NCBI GenBank assembly: GCA_937146765.1
Contig: CAKZRP010000017.1
Location: forward strand, 1 to 64,000
DNA from: an uncultured Paracoccaceae bacterium
GTDB taxonomy: Bacteria; Pseudomonadota; Alphaproteobacteria; Rhodobacterales; Rhodobacteraceae
DNA: 64,000 nucleotides
Direction: 5' to 3'
Made by a program: the position numbers and the translations under genes. Positions 24,750 to 33,952 of the stretch are shown here, in pieces. The notes under the pieces were generated by a model. That model saw nothing but the letters and a program-made list of their open reading frames with translations. It made no database searches and had not been told where the DNA came from. Positions within the stretch are counted from its first letter, which is position 1; the number at the start of each line of letters is the position of its first letter.

Positions 24750-26291
24750 TCAGAGGCGCTGGGCCGCGAAGAACCCGGATCCGGCCCCGGTTCCGGCACC
24801 CGGCCAGCAGGCGGCGCCGATCATGTCGAGGCCCGCAAGGGGCGTGCGCCCGTCGGCAAAACCGCGCACAGGGCGGAACAGGAAATTTTGACGCAGATGA
24901 TGCGAGCCGCAGATCTGGTCGCCGCCGACAAGATTGGGGTTCTCCGCCTCCAGATCGAGCGGGGAGACCACGGTACGGCCAAGGATGCGCGCGCGAAAGC
25001 CGGGTGCCTGGTCTTCGATCAGATCAAGGGCACGCTCGGCCATGGCCTCTTTCGCCTCGGCCCAGTCGCGGGTGCTGATCTGTCCCTTGGCATCGCCCCG
25101 GATCTCGGCGGGCACCATGCGGACCTGCACCCAGAGCGCCTGCTTGCCCGCAGGCGCGCGCGTAGGGTCAAAGACCGACGGCTGGCCGACGACCAGCAGG
25201 GGGCGATCAGGCAACTGACCGGCAAGGGCCTGCGCATAGGTGCGCGCCGCATCGTCGATGGAGCGGCCCACATGGACATAGGCAAAATTCCTTAGCGGCT
25301 CCGCCAGCCATGGCACGGCACCCTCCAGGGCGAGATGGATCATCATCGTGCCGGGGGCATGTTGGAACTTCGCCAGCCCCTGATCAAAGCGCATGTTGCC
25401 GCTGTCGCCCAGCAGCCGGGCCAGATGGCGCGGCGCAAGGCCCGCGAGGATGTGATCGGCAGACAGGCGCTCGCCCTTGACCGTGAGGCCGGTGGCGCGC
25501 CCTTGGGCATGATGGATCGCCGTCGCTTCGGCATTGCAGGTCACCGTGCCGCCATGGGCCTCGATCATCCGCACCAGTGCGCGCGTCACCGTGTCAGCAC
25601 CACCCTTGCCGATCACCATGCCCATGGCATGGCCCGCCATCGCTTCCAGATAGGGAAAGATCGCGCCCCCCGCCACATCGGGGGCAAAGTCCAGATGCAT
25701 CCCCCAAGAGGCCAGCGCCGTATGCAGGCGCGGATCCTCGAAGGTCTCCGTCAGCCAGGCACGGGGAGAAGTGAGGAGAAACTGGCCGGTTTCAAACATC
25801 TTTGCAGTGCCAAGCGCGCGCCACTGCCGCCAGAGGAACTTGGCCAATGCACGCTTCGTCATCGGAGTGCCCAGGAGTCCACCGACCAGACCGGCGCGGG
25901 CCGGAAAGTCCGCCTTGAGCGCGCGCCAGCTGGCCTTGTCCGCCTCGCTGGCAAAGCTCGCCAGAGTCTCCGCCTCATCCAGGGTGATGCCAAGGTGGTC
26001 GCCGGGATCCAGCGCCTGGGCAAAGGGGCGGTTGATCGGCACCAGGTCCAGTCCGTGACGCGCCATTTCCCCGCCGTGTTTGCCCATGAAGGCGGAGCCG
26101 GCAAAGAGCGAGAGGTTCATTGCTGCGACGTCATGGCGAAAGCCGGGCAGGGTCAGGTCTTCGGTGCGCACCGCGCCACCGGGGGTGGGGCCGCGCTCCC
26201 AGACTTGCACTCGCCGTCCGCGGGCGGCGAGGTCGGCGGCGGCGACCAGCCCGTTGATGCCTGCACCGATGATATGGATGGATTTGGTCAT
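24750..26291 (-). CDS. Phytoene-dehydrogenase-like FAD oxidoreductase (copy 1)
   Basis: A 513-residue flavoprotein. The N-terminal dinucleotide fold is HIIGAGINGLVAAADLAARG with ERGPTPGGAVRTEDL, and the C-terminus FAD contact is GLDMIGAACWPGAGTGAGSG. The family (CrtI/COG1233-like) covers carotenoid desaturases and many uncharacterised oxidoreductases; carotenoid genes are absent here, so another substrate is likely. Its ATG overlaps the iorB stop, and it resembles the protein encoded at 30485-32056, so two paralogues flank the iorAB pair. Role probably linked to oxidation of the aryl substrate handled by the operon. Confidence 0.85.
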   Translation of the reverse strand: MTKSIHIIGAGINGLVAAADLAARGRRVQVWERGPTPGGAVRTEDLTLPGFRHDVAAMNLSLFAGSAFMGKHGGEMARHGLDLVPINRPFAQALDPGDHLGITLDEAETLASFASEADKASWRALKADFPARAGLVGGLLGTPMTKRALAKFLWRQWRALGTAKMFETGQFLLTSPRAWLTETFEDPRLHTALASWGMHLDFAPDVAGGAIFPYLEAMAGHAMGMVIGKGGADTVTRALVRMIEAHGGTVTCNAEATAIHHAQGRATGLTVKGERLSADHILAGLAPRHLARLLGDSGNMRFDQGLAKFQHAPGTMMIHLALEGAVPWLAEPLRNFAYVHVGRSIDDAARTYAQALAGQLPDRPLLVVGQPSVFDPTRAPAGKQALWVQVRMVPAEIRGDAKGQISTRDWAEAKEAMAERALDLIEDQAPGFRARILGRTVVSPLDLEAENPNLVGGDQICGSHHLRQNFLFRPVRGFADGRTPLAGLDMIGAACWPGAGTGAGSGFFAAQRL

Positions 26292-27844
26292 GCGCGGGCT
26301 CCGGCGAAGCTTTCGACGGTGGCAATCGCGCCCTCCAGCGCGGTGCCCTCAACATCGGCCAAGGCTGCCGTGCGCAGGCGGCGCATCCAGTCGGCGCCAT
26401 CTGCGCGCCCTCGCAGCATCGGCAGCGCTCCCATCACGCGGGCAAATTTCGTCAGGCCCCGCGCGTGGGTGTCCGAATAGCCCTTGATGAGCCGGTAGTT
26501 TGCAAGCAGTTCCACCGCCATGGCGCGGTCCTGTAGCGCAACCTCCTGCACGGCAGCGAACCATTGATCAACATGGGCCATTTCGCTGCCATGCCGCAAC
26601 AGGCGCCGCCGCATCGGGCGCAGGGCGGAGATCGCCCAGAGCAGGGCAAAGCCGCTCAGACGGTCGGTGCGCACCCTGCGCCCCTTGTCGAAATAGCGCG
26701 CATAGAGGCGTTCCGCGCGCGGCGAGGCTTGCAACCAGCCACCCAAGGCGCGGGGCAGGGTGGTGCAGAATTCCTCGAACCGGGGGTGGAAGTATTCGGT
26801 GAGCATCAGCAGTTGATCCTCGCCCACCACCACCTCGCCGCGCACCCGGTTGAACCGGCTGGCGCGGGTCTTGAGGTCGGCCACCCGCAGGATGTCGTCA
26901 TAGCAGAGCGCACGGGCGCAGTATTTCGCCGCTGCTTCCGTCATCGCGAAGGGCGCGGCATCCTGTCGGGCGAGGGATTCGACCATGTCCAGATACTGCG
27001 CGCCATAGGCAAGATCCTGATAGTCCACGACTTTTTCCAACCCGCGCTGGGTCATGCCCTGTACTTCGGCGGGCAAGGCGCGAAGCCGGGCAACCAGGGC
27101 GCGCCACTCCCGGTCCAGGGCCGCAGGCACCCGCATTGCGGTCGGTGGCGCCACGTCGACGGGCGGTGCGGGGGGCGGGGTTGCGCCCGTGGCGCAGTCA
27201 TAGGCCGCTCTGAAGGCGCCAAGGCTGGCCTCGACCCCGCGGCCCGAGGCGCGAATGACCGCCTCGAAACTCTCCTTCGGGAAAGGCAGCGCGCCGGAGC
27301 CCGCAAGCCCGCCCAGAAGCGAGGAGGAGATCACAGATCCGGCCTCTTTCGCCAAGGTCTCCATGTCGAAGGCGATGACCCGGTCGGCGGCGATCCCCAT
27401 GGCGCGGATCACCTCTTCGCCATCGGCACGGCCATCGCCGGGGGCGATCTTTTCCGAGACTGCCGCGATCCGGTGGGTGGAGGCGATGAGGGTGGTGCGC
27501 CCCGGGGTCACAAATCCCCGCAGGATGGCGCGCCCGCCCTCCATCAATTCGGAGGCGATCAGCACGTCCACGTCGCCCTGCGCAGGGGACAGGGCAAAGA
27601 CCGGTGCGCGGCCGGTGTCGCGGCACATCTCGATGTAGTAGATCGTTGCCCCGGTGCGCTGGGCGACGCCTGCAACCGAGGTGGATTGCGCGCGATAGCC
27701 ATTGGCTTCGGCCACATCGACGATCCAGTTGGTGAGGACGCCGCCGCCCTGACCGCCGACGGCAAGGGCGGCGAGGGTGATGATCTTCTCGCCATCCGGC
27801 CCCGGAGAGCGGCGGGCAACCAGCGGGGTGGTCTGCATGTTCAT
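26288..27844 (-). CDS. iorB: Indolepyruvate oxidoreductase beta subunit, long form
   Basis: A 518-residue protein: the N-terminal 2-oxoacid:ferredoxin oxidoreductase gamma-type domain (ITLAALAVGGQGGGVLTNWI, then VAGVAQRTGATIYYIEM and ISSSLLGGLAGSGALPF) is followed by a large helical domain typical of the long IorB proteins of proteobacteria. With IorA it would oxidise indolepyruvate or similar arylpyruvates to aryl-acetyl-CoA, passing electrons to an acceptor. Start at ATG 27844, 11 bases after iorA; longer frames overlap iorA. Its stop overlaps the next oxidoreductase gene. Confidence 0.88.
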   Translation of the reverse strand: MNMQTTPLVARRSPGPDGEKIITLAALAVGGQGGGVLTNWIVDVAEANGYRAQSTSVAGVAQRTGATIYYIEMCRDTGRAPVFALSPAQGDVDVLIASELMEGGRAILRGFVTPGRTTLIASTHRIAAVSEKIAPGDGRADGEEVIRAMGIAADRVIAFDMETLAKEAGSVISSSLLGGLAGSGALPFPKESFEAVIRASGRGVEASLGAFRAAYDCATGATPPPAPPVDVAPPTAMRVPAALDREWRALVARLRALPAEVQGMTQRGLEKVVDYQDLAYGAQYLDMVESLARQDAAPFAMTEAAAKYCARALCYDDILRVADLKTRASRFNRVRGEVVVGEDQLLMLTEYFHPRFEEFCTTLPRALGGWLQASPRAERLYARYFDKGRRVRTDRLSGFALLWAISALRPMRRRLLRHGSEMAHVDQWFAAVQEVALQDRAMAVELLANYRLIKGYSDTHARGLTKFARVMGALPMLRGRADGADWMRRLRTAALADVEGTALEGAIATVESFAGARA

Positions 27845-27855
27845 TGCGTCTCTCC

Positions 27856-30000
27856 TCAGGCCAGATGCACGCGGCGGGCGTCGCGGCGGGTTTGCAGCCA
27901 GCTGATGATCCGGTTGCGACGCTCTGCCTTGCGGCGTTCGGCGGGGGCAGGGTTCGAGACCACCTCGGCCTGATAGAAGCTGGGGCAGAGCACGGCGGCA
28001 TCGGCGACCTCGCCGCAATTGCCGCAACCGACGCAGCTCTGGTCAATGGCGGCGACGGGATCGTCGCGCAGCGGATCGCCGGTGTCCTTGACCGACAGCG
28101 AGGGGCATCCCGACAGTCGCATACAGGCGTGATCGCCGGTGCAGACATCCTCATCGACGCCAAAGCGGGGCCGCACGGTGCGTTTGCCCTCTTTGGTGGC
28201 CTTGGCAATCTGCGGCTTCACCCGGCGTTGCTTGTTCAGCATGCATTCCGAAGAAGCGACGATGACCTTCGGCCCCTCGACCTCGGTGGTCAGCGCTTCC
28301 TTCAGGGTGTCGCGCACGCGAGTCACGTCATAGGTGCGATCGATCTGGCGCACCCATTTGACGCCCATGCCACGCACCGCCTCGGTGATCGAGTTCTGCG
28401 TTTGCTTGGTGGGGTTGGTCGCGCGCGAGGACAGGATGTCCTGCCCGCCGGTGGCCGCGGAATAGAAGTTGTCGACGATCACGATCACATTGTCGGACTT
28501 GTTGAAGACTGCATTGCCAATCGAGGAGGTCAGGCCATTGTGCCAGAAGCCGCCGTCGCCAATGAAGGAGATCGAACGCCGACCGCCCTTGGTCTCGTTA
28601 TGGAAGGCCGCTGCCGAGGCAGGACCTAGCCCGTAGCCCATGGTGGTCGCGCCAATGTCGAAGGGCGGCATGATCGAGAACAGATGACAGCCGATATCCG
28701 AGGAGATGTGGTGTTCGCCCAGCTCCTCCTCCACCAGCTTGGTGGCGGCAAAGATCGGCCGTTCCGGGCAGCCGGTGCAAAACCCCGGCGGGCGCATCGG
28801 CAGCACCTGGGAGAGGTCGGGAATATCCACCTGCGGTTCATTGGCAGCCACTTTGGCGACCGGCAACAGGTCCGGCGCGTGCTCTTCGAAGAAGGCCGCC
28901 AGCCCCTCGACCATCACCTGGCCGGTATATTCGCCGCCCATCGGCAGCTTGCCCTTCCCCTCGAGCTTCACCCGTTGGCCGGACTGATAAAGTAGGTGGC
29001 CAATCTGCTGTTCGATGTAATTGGGATGCCCCTCTTCAACGATCAGCACCGCGTCCTTGCCGGCGCAAAAGTCAAGGATCTGACCCGGCACCAGCGGGTA
29101 AACGCAATTGAGGCAGAGAATGTCGAGCTCGGTGTCGCCGTAGATATCGGCAAGGCCCAGACGGTTGAGCGCCCGCATCACGGTGTTGTAGCTGCCGCCC
29201 TGCAGGATGATCCCGACCTTGCCCGAGGCGGCTCCGAACCGCTCGTTCAGTCCTTGCTCGACGATGAAAGCTTCGGCTGCGGGTTTGCGTTTGGTCAGCT
29301 TTTCCGCCTCATGAAGATAGGTGGCGGGGGGCAGGACGATCCGGTCCAACTTGCGCCGGGGGGTCTCCAGCGCGTCCGAAACGGTCATTGCGGGGCGGAT
29401 ATTGTCCGAGGCGGTGAAATGGCCATGCACATGGCAGGAGCGGATGCCCACCTGCAACATCACCGGCGTGTTGGTTGCCTCCGAAAGGGCAAAGCCATCA
29501 CCCACCGCCTTCACGATGGAGGGCACATTGGGGCGCGGGTCCAGCATCCAGACCTGGCTCTTCATCGCAAAGGCGTAGGTGCGCTCCTGCATGATGGAGG
29601 AGCCTTCGCCGTAGTCCTCGCCCACGATGATGAGTGCGCCGCCGGTGACGCCGCCGGACGCGAGGTTCGACAGCGCATCCGAGGCCACATTGGTGCCCAC
29701 CACCGATTTATAGGTGACCGCGCCCCGGATCGGGTAATGCACCGAGGCCGCCAGCATCGCGGTGGCCGTCGCCTCGGAGGCGGAGGCCTCGAAATGCACG
29801 CCAAGCTCGCCCAGGATGTCCTGTGCATCCGCCAGCACATCCATCAGATGCGAGATTGGAGAGCCCTGATAGCCGCCCACATAGCCGACGCCATTCTCCA
29901 GCAGGGCCTTGGTGATCGCGAGAATGCCTTCGCCGGTGAAGGTCTCGCCTTCGCCCTTGCGCAGTTTCTGGACTTCCTTGGCAAATGATCGTTCAGCCAT
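27856..30000 (-). CDS. iorA: Indolepyruvate oxidoreductase alpha subunit
   Basis: A 714-residue thiamine-diphosphate enzyme subunit. The N-terminal pyrimidine-binding part has GVGYVGGYQGSPISHLMDVL, the TPP-binding part has SFIGDGGFWHNGLTSSIGNA, and the C-terminus carries ferredoxin-type cysteines (CTGDHAC, GCPS, then CVGCGNC and LCP) for Fe-S clusters; the central FCTGCPERP is also typical. The active enzyme is IorAB, converting arylpyruvates plus CoA to aryl-acetyl-CoA and CO2. Preceded 23 bases upstream by a MarR gene. Confidence 0.93.
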   Translation of the reverse strand: MAERSFAKEVQKLRKGEGETFTGEGILAITKALLENGVGYVGGYQGSPISHLMDVLADAQDILGELGVHFEASASEATATAMLAASVHYPIRGAVTYKSVVGTNVASDALSNLASGGVTGGALIIVGEDYGEGSSIMQERTYAFAMKSQVWMLDPRPNVPSIVKAVGDGFALSEATNTPVMLQVGIRSCHVHGHFTASDNIRPAMTVSDALETPRRKLDRIVLPPATYLHEAEKLTKRKPAAEAFIVEQGLNERFGAASGKVGIILQGGSYNTVMRALNRLGLADIYGDTELDILCLNCVYPLVPGQILDFCAGKDAVLIVEEGHPNYIEQQIGHLLYQSGQRVKLEGKGKLPMGGEYTGQVMVEGLAAFFEEHAPDLLPVAKVAANEPQVDIPDLSQVLPMRPPGFCTGCPERPIFAATKLVEEELGEHHISSDIGCHLFSIMPPFDIGATTMGYGLGPASAAAFHNETKGGRRSISFIGDGGFWHNGLTSSIGNAVFNKSDNVIVIVDNFYSAATGGQDILSSRATNPTKQTQNSITEAVRGMGVKWVRQIDRTYDVTRVRDTLKEALTTEVEGPKVIVASSECMLNKQRRVKPQIAKATKEGKRTVRPRFGVDEDVCTGDHACMRLSGCPSLSVKDTGDPLRDDPVAAIDQSCVGCGNCGEVADAAVLCPSFYQAEVVSNPAPAERRKAERRNRIISWLQTRRDARRVHLA

Positions 30001-30023
30001 CGGTGGTTCCTTGGGGGTAATGG

Positions 30024-30488
30024 TCAGAAGTTGTGTTTTCGGATCTTGTAGAAGACCTTGAGGAGCAGGCCGTTGAGCTGCGCCTTTTCCTCCTCGGAGA
30101 GGGGGGCGAGCATGGTGTCCTGCATCTCCAGCATCGCGGGCCAGGCCCTGTCATGGGCGGCGCGGCCCGCCTCGGTTAGATGGATCAGCCGCACCCGGTT
30201 GTCGCCTTCGCCCGCCTCGCGACGGATCAGCCCGGCAGCCTCCAACGCGTCCAGGCGGCGGGACAGGGTCGATTGCTTGATGACCGTCAGAACCGACAGT
30301 TCGTTGATGGTGCGCGGCCCGCCCTCGGCCAGCACCGCAAGGGTCCGCATCTGCGCCACCGAGACGCCGACATCGGTCAGCGCATCTTCCACCCCCTTGT
30401 TGTACCGCGCGATGATGCGGTTCATCAGATAGGGGGTGAACTCCTCAAGGTGATCCTCGTGCAGGTTCGGTGTGGTCTGATCGCTCAT
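30024..30488 (-). CDS. MarR-family transcriptional regulator (within iorA operon)
   Basis: A 154-residue winged-helix regulator: SVAQMRTLAVLAEGGPRTIN, then LSVLTVIKQSTLSRRLDALE with a basic wing (LIRREAGEGDNRVRLIHLT). ATG 30488 overlaps the stop of the upstream oxidoreductase gene (ATGA), which decides the start; the open frame to 30809 shadows that gene. Placement inside the operon suggests autoregulation by an aromatic ligand or its CoA ester. Confidence 0.88.
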   Translation of the reverse strand: MSDQTTPNLHEDHLEEFTPYLMNRIIARYNKGVEDALTDVGVSVAQMRTLAVLAEGGPRTINELSVLTVIKQSTLSRRLDALEAAGLIRREAGEGDNRVRLIHLTEAGRAAHDRAWPAMLEMQDTMLAPLSEEEKAQLNGLLLKVFYKIRKHNF

Positions 30489-32056
30489 GCGCCCAACTCC
30501 TTTGCCACCAGATAGCCGGATCCACCGGACAGGCCCGGCCCCGGATGGGTCGAGGCGCCGATGTGATAGAGCCCCCGGATCCCGGTCTCGTGCCGCTTCG
30601 TGTCGCCGAAGGGCCTCCAGAGAAAGAACTGGTCCAAAGTGCAGGCACCGCCATAGGGGTCGCCGCCGACGAGGTTCATGTTCATCCCCTGCAGATCGGC
30701 AGGGGAGAGCGCCCGCCGGGTCAGCACCTGTTCGCGAAACCCGGTGATATGGCGGGCAAGGATTGCCTCCACCCGGTCGGCAAAGGCCTCGCGCAGGGAC
30801 TCGGTCCATTGTCCGTCCGCCGGCGTGTCGATCAGACCCGCCGCATCGCCCTTCACATGGCGCGGCGCTTCGGGCATCTGCAGCCAGAGCACGCTCTGCC
30901 CTTCCGGCGCGCGCGAGGGATCGGCGGCACAGGGCTGGCCAACGCAGATCGTCGGCACTTCTGGCAGCAAGCCACGCTCGGCCTCATTGCCCGCCTTGGA
31001 CACCCCGTCGAGACCGGGGGTGAGATGCAAGAGCTGCACCTGCTCCAGCCCCTCGGTTGTCCAGCGCACCGGACCGTTAAGCAGGTAATGAAGTTGGAAA
31101 TTGCCCTTTCCGTAGCGATACTTGCGCAGATCTTCCTGGCGCGGACTTGCGGTCAGCAGGCGGCCGTGCAACTGGGTGGGGGTCACTGAGGCCAACACCT
31201 TTGTCGCCGCGATATGCTCGCCCGAGGCAAGGCGCAGGCCCCGCACCGCGCCGCCAGTCTCTTCGATCTGCTGCACCTCGGAGTTGAGGCGCAGTTCGCC
31301 GCCATTCTCCTCGATGATCGCCACCAGGGCGCGGACCATATTGGCGGCGCCCCCCTTGATGACCGGCGCGCCTGCCGCCTCCAGCGCAAAGCCGATCACC
31401 TGGCCCATCTGGCCGGAAAAGGCGGCCTCCGGCCCAAGGCCCGCATGCAGGCACCAGGGCGCCCAGAGCGCACGGGTGAGGTTGGACTGGAAAGAGGTCT
31501 CGAGCCAGGCGCGCATCGACACCAATGCGGCCCCCATCACGGAGCTAAGGCCGAGGGGGCCGCGGCTCCAGGCTTGCTTTCCAAGCATCATGGCCGTTTT
31601 GCGTGACCACAATTCGCCCCCCATCAGGCCGAACAGCAGCTCCGCCTTGCCGAGAAAGCCGGTGAGGTCATGGTCCAGCTGGTCGCCGTCGCCGGTTGCC
31701 GCCGCATTGAAGGCGGCGATATTGGCGGCGCGGTCCATCCTGTAGACGAGGGCGCGCCCGTCGGGCAGCAGCACGCCGGTGGGGGTCTCGGTGGCGCAGA
31801 ACTCCACCCCGTGACGGGCCAGGTCCGCGGCCAGCGCCCCATGTGCCGCTCCGGTCACCCAGAGCACAAAGGTCGTCGCCAAGGGGTCAAAGACGGCGCC
31901 GGGGCCGAGGGTCTCGGTGCGCATGCAGCCCCCCGCCACGCCCTCGCGTTCACAGAGGATCACGCGCTTGCCGGATTTGGCCAGCAGCGCGCCCGCGGCG
32001 AGCGCGTTGATGCCGCTGCCGATAATGGCAACGTCCCAGGGGGTGGCGGAGGTCAT
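30485..32056 (-). CDS. Phytoene-dehydrogenase-like FAD oxidoreductase (copy 2)
   Basis: A 523-residue flavoprotein: VAIIGSGINALAAGALLAKS and EREGVAGGCMRTETL form the FAD-binding N-terminus, and GIRGLYHIGASTHPGPGLSG the C-terminal FAD contact. Paralogous in layout to the protein at 24750-26291. It lies between the cyclase gene (24 bases upstream) and the MarR gene (overlap). Substrate unknown; an oxidative step in aryl or indole catabolism is likely from the neighbours. Confidence 0.86.
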   Translation of the reverse strand: MTSATPWDVAIIGSGINALAAGALLAKSGKRVILCEREGVAGGCMRTETLGPGAVFDPLATTFVLWVTGAAHGALAADLARHGVEFCATETPTGVLLPDGRALVYRMDRAANIAAFNAAATGDGDQLDHDLTGFLGKAELLFGLMGGELWSRKTAMMLGKQAWSRGPLGLSSVMGAALVSMRAWLETSFQSNLTRALWAPWCLHAGLGPEAAFSGQMGQVIGFALEAAGAPVIKGGAANMVRALVAIIEENGGELRLNSEVQQIEETGGAVRGLRLASGEHIAATKVLASVTPTQLHGRLLTASPRQEDLRKYRYGKGNFQLHYLLNGPVRWTTEGLEQVQLLHLTPGLDGVSKAGNEAERGLLPEVPTICVGQPCAADPSRAPEGQSVLWLQMPEAPRHVKGDAAGLIDTPADGQWTESLREAFADRVEAILARHITGFREQVLTRRALSPADLQGMNMNLVGGDPYGGACTLDQFFLWRPFGDTKRHETGIRGLYHIGASTHPGPGLSGGSGYLVAKELGA

Positions 32057-32080
32057 GTCTTTGGTCCCTTGCAGCAGGCG

Positions 32081-32875
32081 TCAGGTGGCGGGCACCAGCG
32101 CCAGCGCGCGGATGGGCGAGCCGGTGCCGTTGACGATCTTCAGCGGGGCCGCGATCAGGATCGCGCCTTTGGCAGGCAACTCCCTGAGGTTGGTCAGCGA
32201 GGCCAGCCCGTAGCGGTTGGCCTTGTGCAGAAGATTATGGGCCGGGAAGGGGATGGCAAACCCGCCCGCCGCACCGGCGTCGGTGCCGATGCACTGGCTG
32301 CCCCAACCAAGCGCCTTCTTCTCATCCATCAGATACTGGATCACCTCGGCGGTCGGCCCGGGGGTATGCGGGCCGGTTTCATCCGCATTGAGGAATTTTG
32401 CCTCATCGGTGTTGTACTGGTCCCAATCGGTGCGCATCAACACCCATTCACCTTCCTTGATCGCGCCATGCTCGGCCTCCCAGGCCTTTACGTGTTCCAC
32501 GGTCAGCAGAAAGTCCGGGTCCTCGGCCGCCTCACGCGAGCAGTCGATCACATTGGCGGGCGCGACAAAGAACTGCGGGTTCACCGTGTCGACGGAACCA
32601 TCGGGATAATCCTTGCCGGTGATCCAGTGGTGGGGTGCATCGTAATGAGTGCCCGAATGCTCGCCCAGTTTCAGCCAGTTCCAGGCCCAGAACGGGCCCC
32701 GGTCGCCGTAGCGGGAAATCTCGTGGATCTCGATCTTCGGTGTGTCATCGGCAAGCTCGGGCGGCAGCTTCAGGAGCGGCGTGTCAGGCCCCAGCGGAGC
32801 GGAGCAATCGACGACCCGGATGGAGCCGTCGAGCAGGCCCAGGGCCATCGCGGCCAGCGTGTCTGTTGCGGTCAT
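32081..32875 (-). CDS. Isatin-hydrolase-like cyclase family metal hydrolase
   Basis: A 264-residue cytoplasmic hydrolase of the cyclase/kynurenine-formamidase superfamily. The metal-binding signature is HSGTHYDAPHHWITGKDYPD, with a second His-rich patch FPAHNLLHKANRYGLASL. Length and sequence style (FWAWNWLKLGEHSGTH, then GWGSQCIGTDAGAAGG) resemble bacterial isatin hydrolases, which open isatin to isatinate with manganese, more than KynB; this is from memory of the family and should be treated as probable. Isatinate leads to anthranilate, which would fit the aminobenzoyl-CoA monooxygenase gene nearby. First gene of the long operon, with a candidate operator 68 bases upstream. Confidence 0.82.
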   Translation of the reverse strand: MTATDTLAAMALGLLDGSIRVVDCSAPLGPDTPLLKLPPELADDTPKIEIHEISRYGDRGPFWAWNWLKLGEHSGTHYDAPHHWITGKDYPDGSVDTVNPQFFVAPANVIDCSREAAEDPDFLLTVEHVKAWEAEHGAIKEGEWVLMRTDWDQYNTDEAKFLNADETGPHTPGPTAEVIQYLMDEKKALGWGSQCIGTDAGAAGGFAIPFPAHNLLHKANRYGLASLTNLRELPAKGAILIAAPLKIVNGTGSPIRALALVPAT

Positions 32876-32942
32876 ATCTCTGTTTTCCCTGTGGCGTTTG
32901 GTTTTGTTTATCTGGGTATATGCATCTGCATGTATCTGGATG

Positions 32943-32960
32943 TTTCAAGTTCAAAATATC
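32943..32960. promoter_or_regulatory. Candidate MarR operator, cyclase/iorAB promoter
   Basis: TTTCAAGTTCAAAATATC, 68 bases before the cyclase start, closely matches CTTCAAGCTTAAAATATC before the monooxygenase gene (36775-36792). The shared core TTCAAGyTyAAAATATC appears in both promoters, which suggests common control by one of the MarR proteins encoded between them. Confidence 0.5.
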
Positions 32961-33317
32961 AAAGTCAAATCTTTTCCTCGCTGCGGTGCGGCGTCTGCTT
33001 GCGCCGTGATGGAGGCAAGGGAGGGTGTGGGGCGGACATGAGGCCAATGGTGCAGCCCGTTGAAAAGGCGTGAGATTCGCCTATTCAGCCGGGGGCAGTA
33101 GGTGATTTGCGCCTGGGGCGGCTGTGCTGGATAACCAAAAAAACAGGCGTTTCCTGATGCTGCCATTGCACAATGGATCAGCAAATAGAAAATCTGTCAT
33201 AAGCGGGGATCAGTGCAATTCGCCCGACAGGCAGCCGCAGCGGCGCCTCGGTCACAGCAAGAGTCCATGTGACTGCATATGATTCGGTGCAGCCACGTGA
33301 GGGACGCGGTAGGGAGG

Positions 33318-33343
33318 ATATTGCTTTAAGCTCAAAGCAATAT
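33318..33343. promoter_or_regulatory. Perfect inverted repeat: operator or marR terminator
   Basis: ATATTGCTTT (33318-33327) and AAAGCAATAT (33334-33343) flank AAGCTC. The core CTTTAAGCTCAAA resembles the elements upstream of the cyclase and monooxygenase genes. It ends 5 bases from the stop of the marR gene, so it may also end that transcript. Both readings are inference. Confidence 0.5.
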
Positions 33344-33348
33344 GGGCA

Positions 33349-33825
33349 TCAATCCGCCTTGTGTGATCCGTGCCGGATGTCGAGCATCACGGAAATCGCG
33401 CGCGCCGCATCAGGATCCGAGACAGTCTGAAACAGTTCGTCGATCCAAGCCAGATGCTCCGCCATCATCTGGTCCATGCGCGCGCGTCCTTCGGCGGTGA
33501 TCGAGACCAGAAAAGCCCGGCGGTCGTTCTCATCGAGGCGGCGCTCGACAAGCCCGTCCTTGGCGAGGCGATCGACCACCCCGGTCACGTTGCCGTTGGA
33601 GACCACGAGATGTTCGGACAATTCGCTCATCTTCATGCCGTTGGGGGCGGCCGCGTGCAGGGCGGCCAGAACGTCAAAGCGGGGCAGCGTCATGTCATGG
33701 CCCGCGCGCAGGTTCTCGCGCAGGCTGCCCTCCACATGGCGCACCGCTTTCAGCATATTGAGCCACAGGCGCAGCCTCTGACGGGCCAGGGCCTCGTCTG
33801 CGATGATGTGGTTCGGGTTGGTCAT
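33349..33825 (-). CDS. MarR-family transcriptional regulator
   Basis: A 158-residue winged-helix protein: RFDVLAALHAAAPNGMKMSE, then LVVSNGNVTGVVDRLAKDGL and the wing VERRLDENDRRAFLVSIT. Start at ATG 33825 (MTNPNHIIADEALARQ); the longer frame has no better support. It follows ridA and precedes, on the same strand, the long cyclase/iorAB operon. Regulators of this type in aromatic-CoA loci often respond to aryl-CoA ligands, making it the first candidate for the shared TTCAAG-type operators. Confidence 0.87.
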   Translation of the reverse strand: MTNPNHIIADEALARQRLRLWLNMLKAVRHVEGSLRENLRAGHDMTLPRFDVLAALHAAAPNGMKMSELSEHLVVSNGNVTGVVDRLAKDGLVERRLDENDRRAFLVSITAEGRARMDQMMAEHLAWIDELFQTVSDPDAARAISVMLDIRHGSHKAD

Positions 33826-33952
33826 GGGGACGCGGCCTCTGGCTGATAGCGCACCCGTGTAAGGGAAAAGCGGCCCCCGGCGCAATATCCCATATGCCGA
33901 TGGGCCTTTGGGACAGGCGGCGGAGGCCGGTCGTGACGCGATGTAAGGCAGG

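Larger units (their letters stand above)
32876..33348. promoter_or_regulatory. 473-bp intergenic region with promoter and operator-like sites
   Basis: No convincing gene is seen. It holds the start-proximal region of the cyclase/iorAB operon. Near 32918-32933 lies ATGCATCTGCAT, a short palindrome, followed by the TTTCAAGTTCAAA element; at the far end lies a perfect 10-base inverted repeat next to the marR stop. The short open frames here lack ribosome-binding sites. Confidence 0.5.

Noticed and set aside
26564..27973. Plus-strand open frame opposite iorB
   Set aside because: Shadow of iorB with no recognisable domain or ribosome-binding site.
30485..30809. Extended N-terminus of the MarR gene up to 30809
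   Set aside because: The extension overlaps a well-supported oxidoreductase gene; the ATGA overlap at 30485-30488 gives a MarR of normal length.
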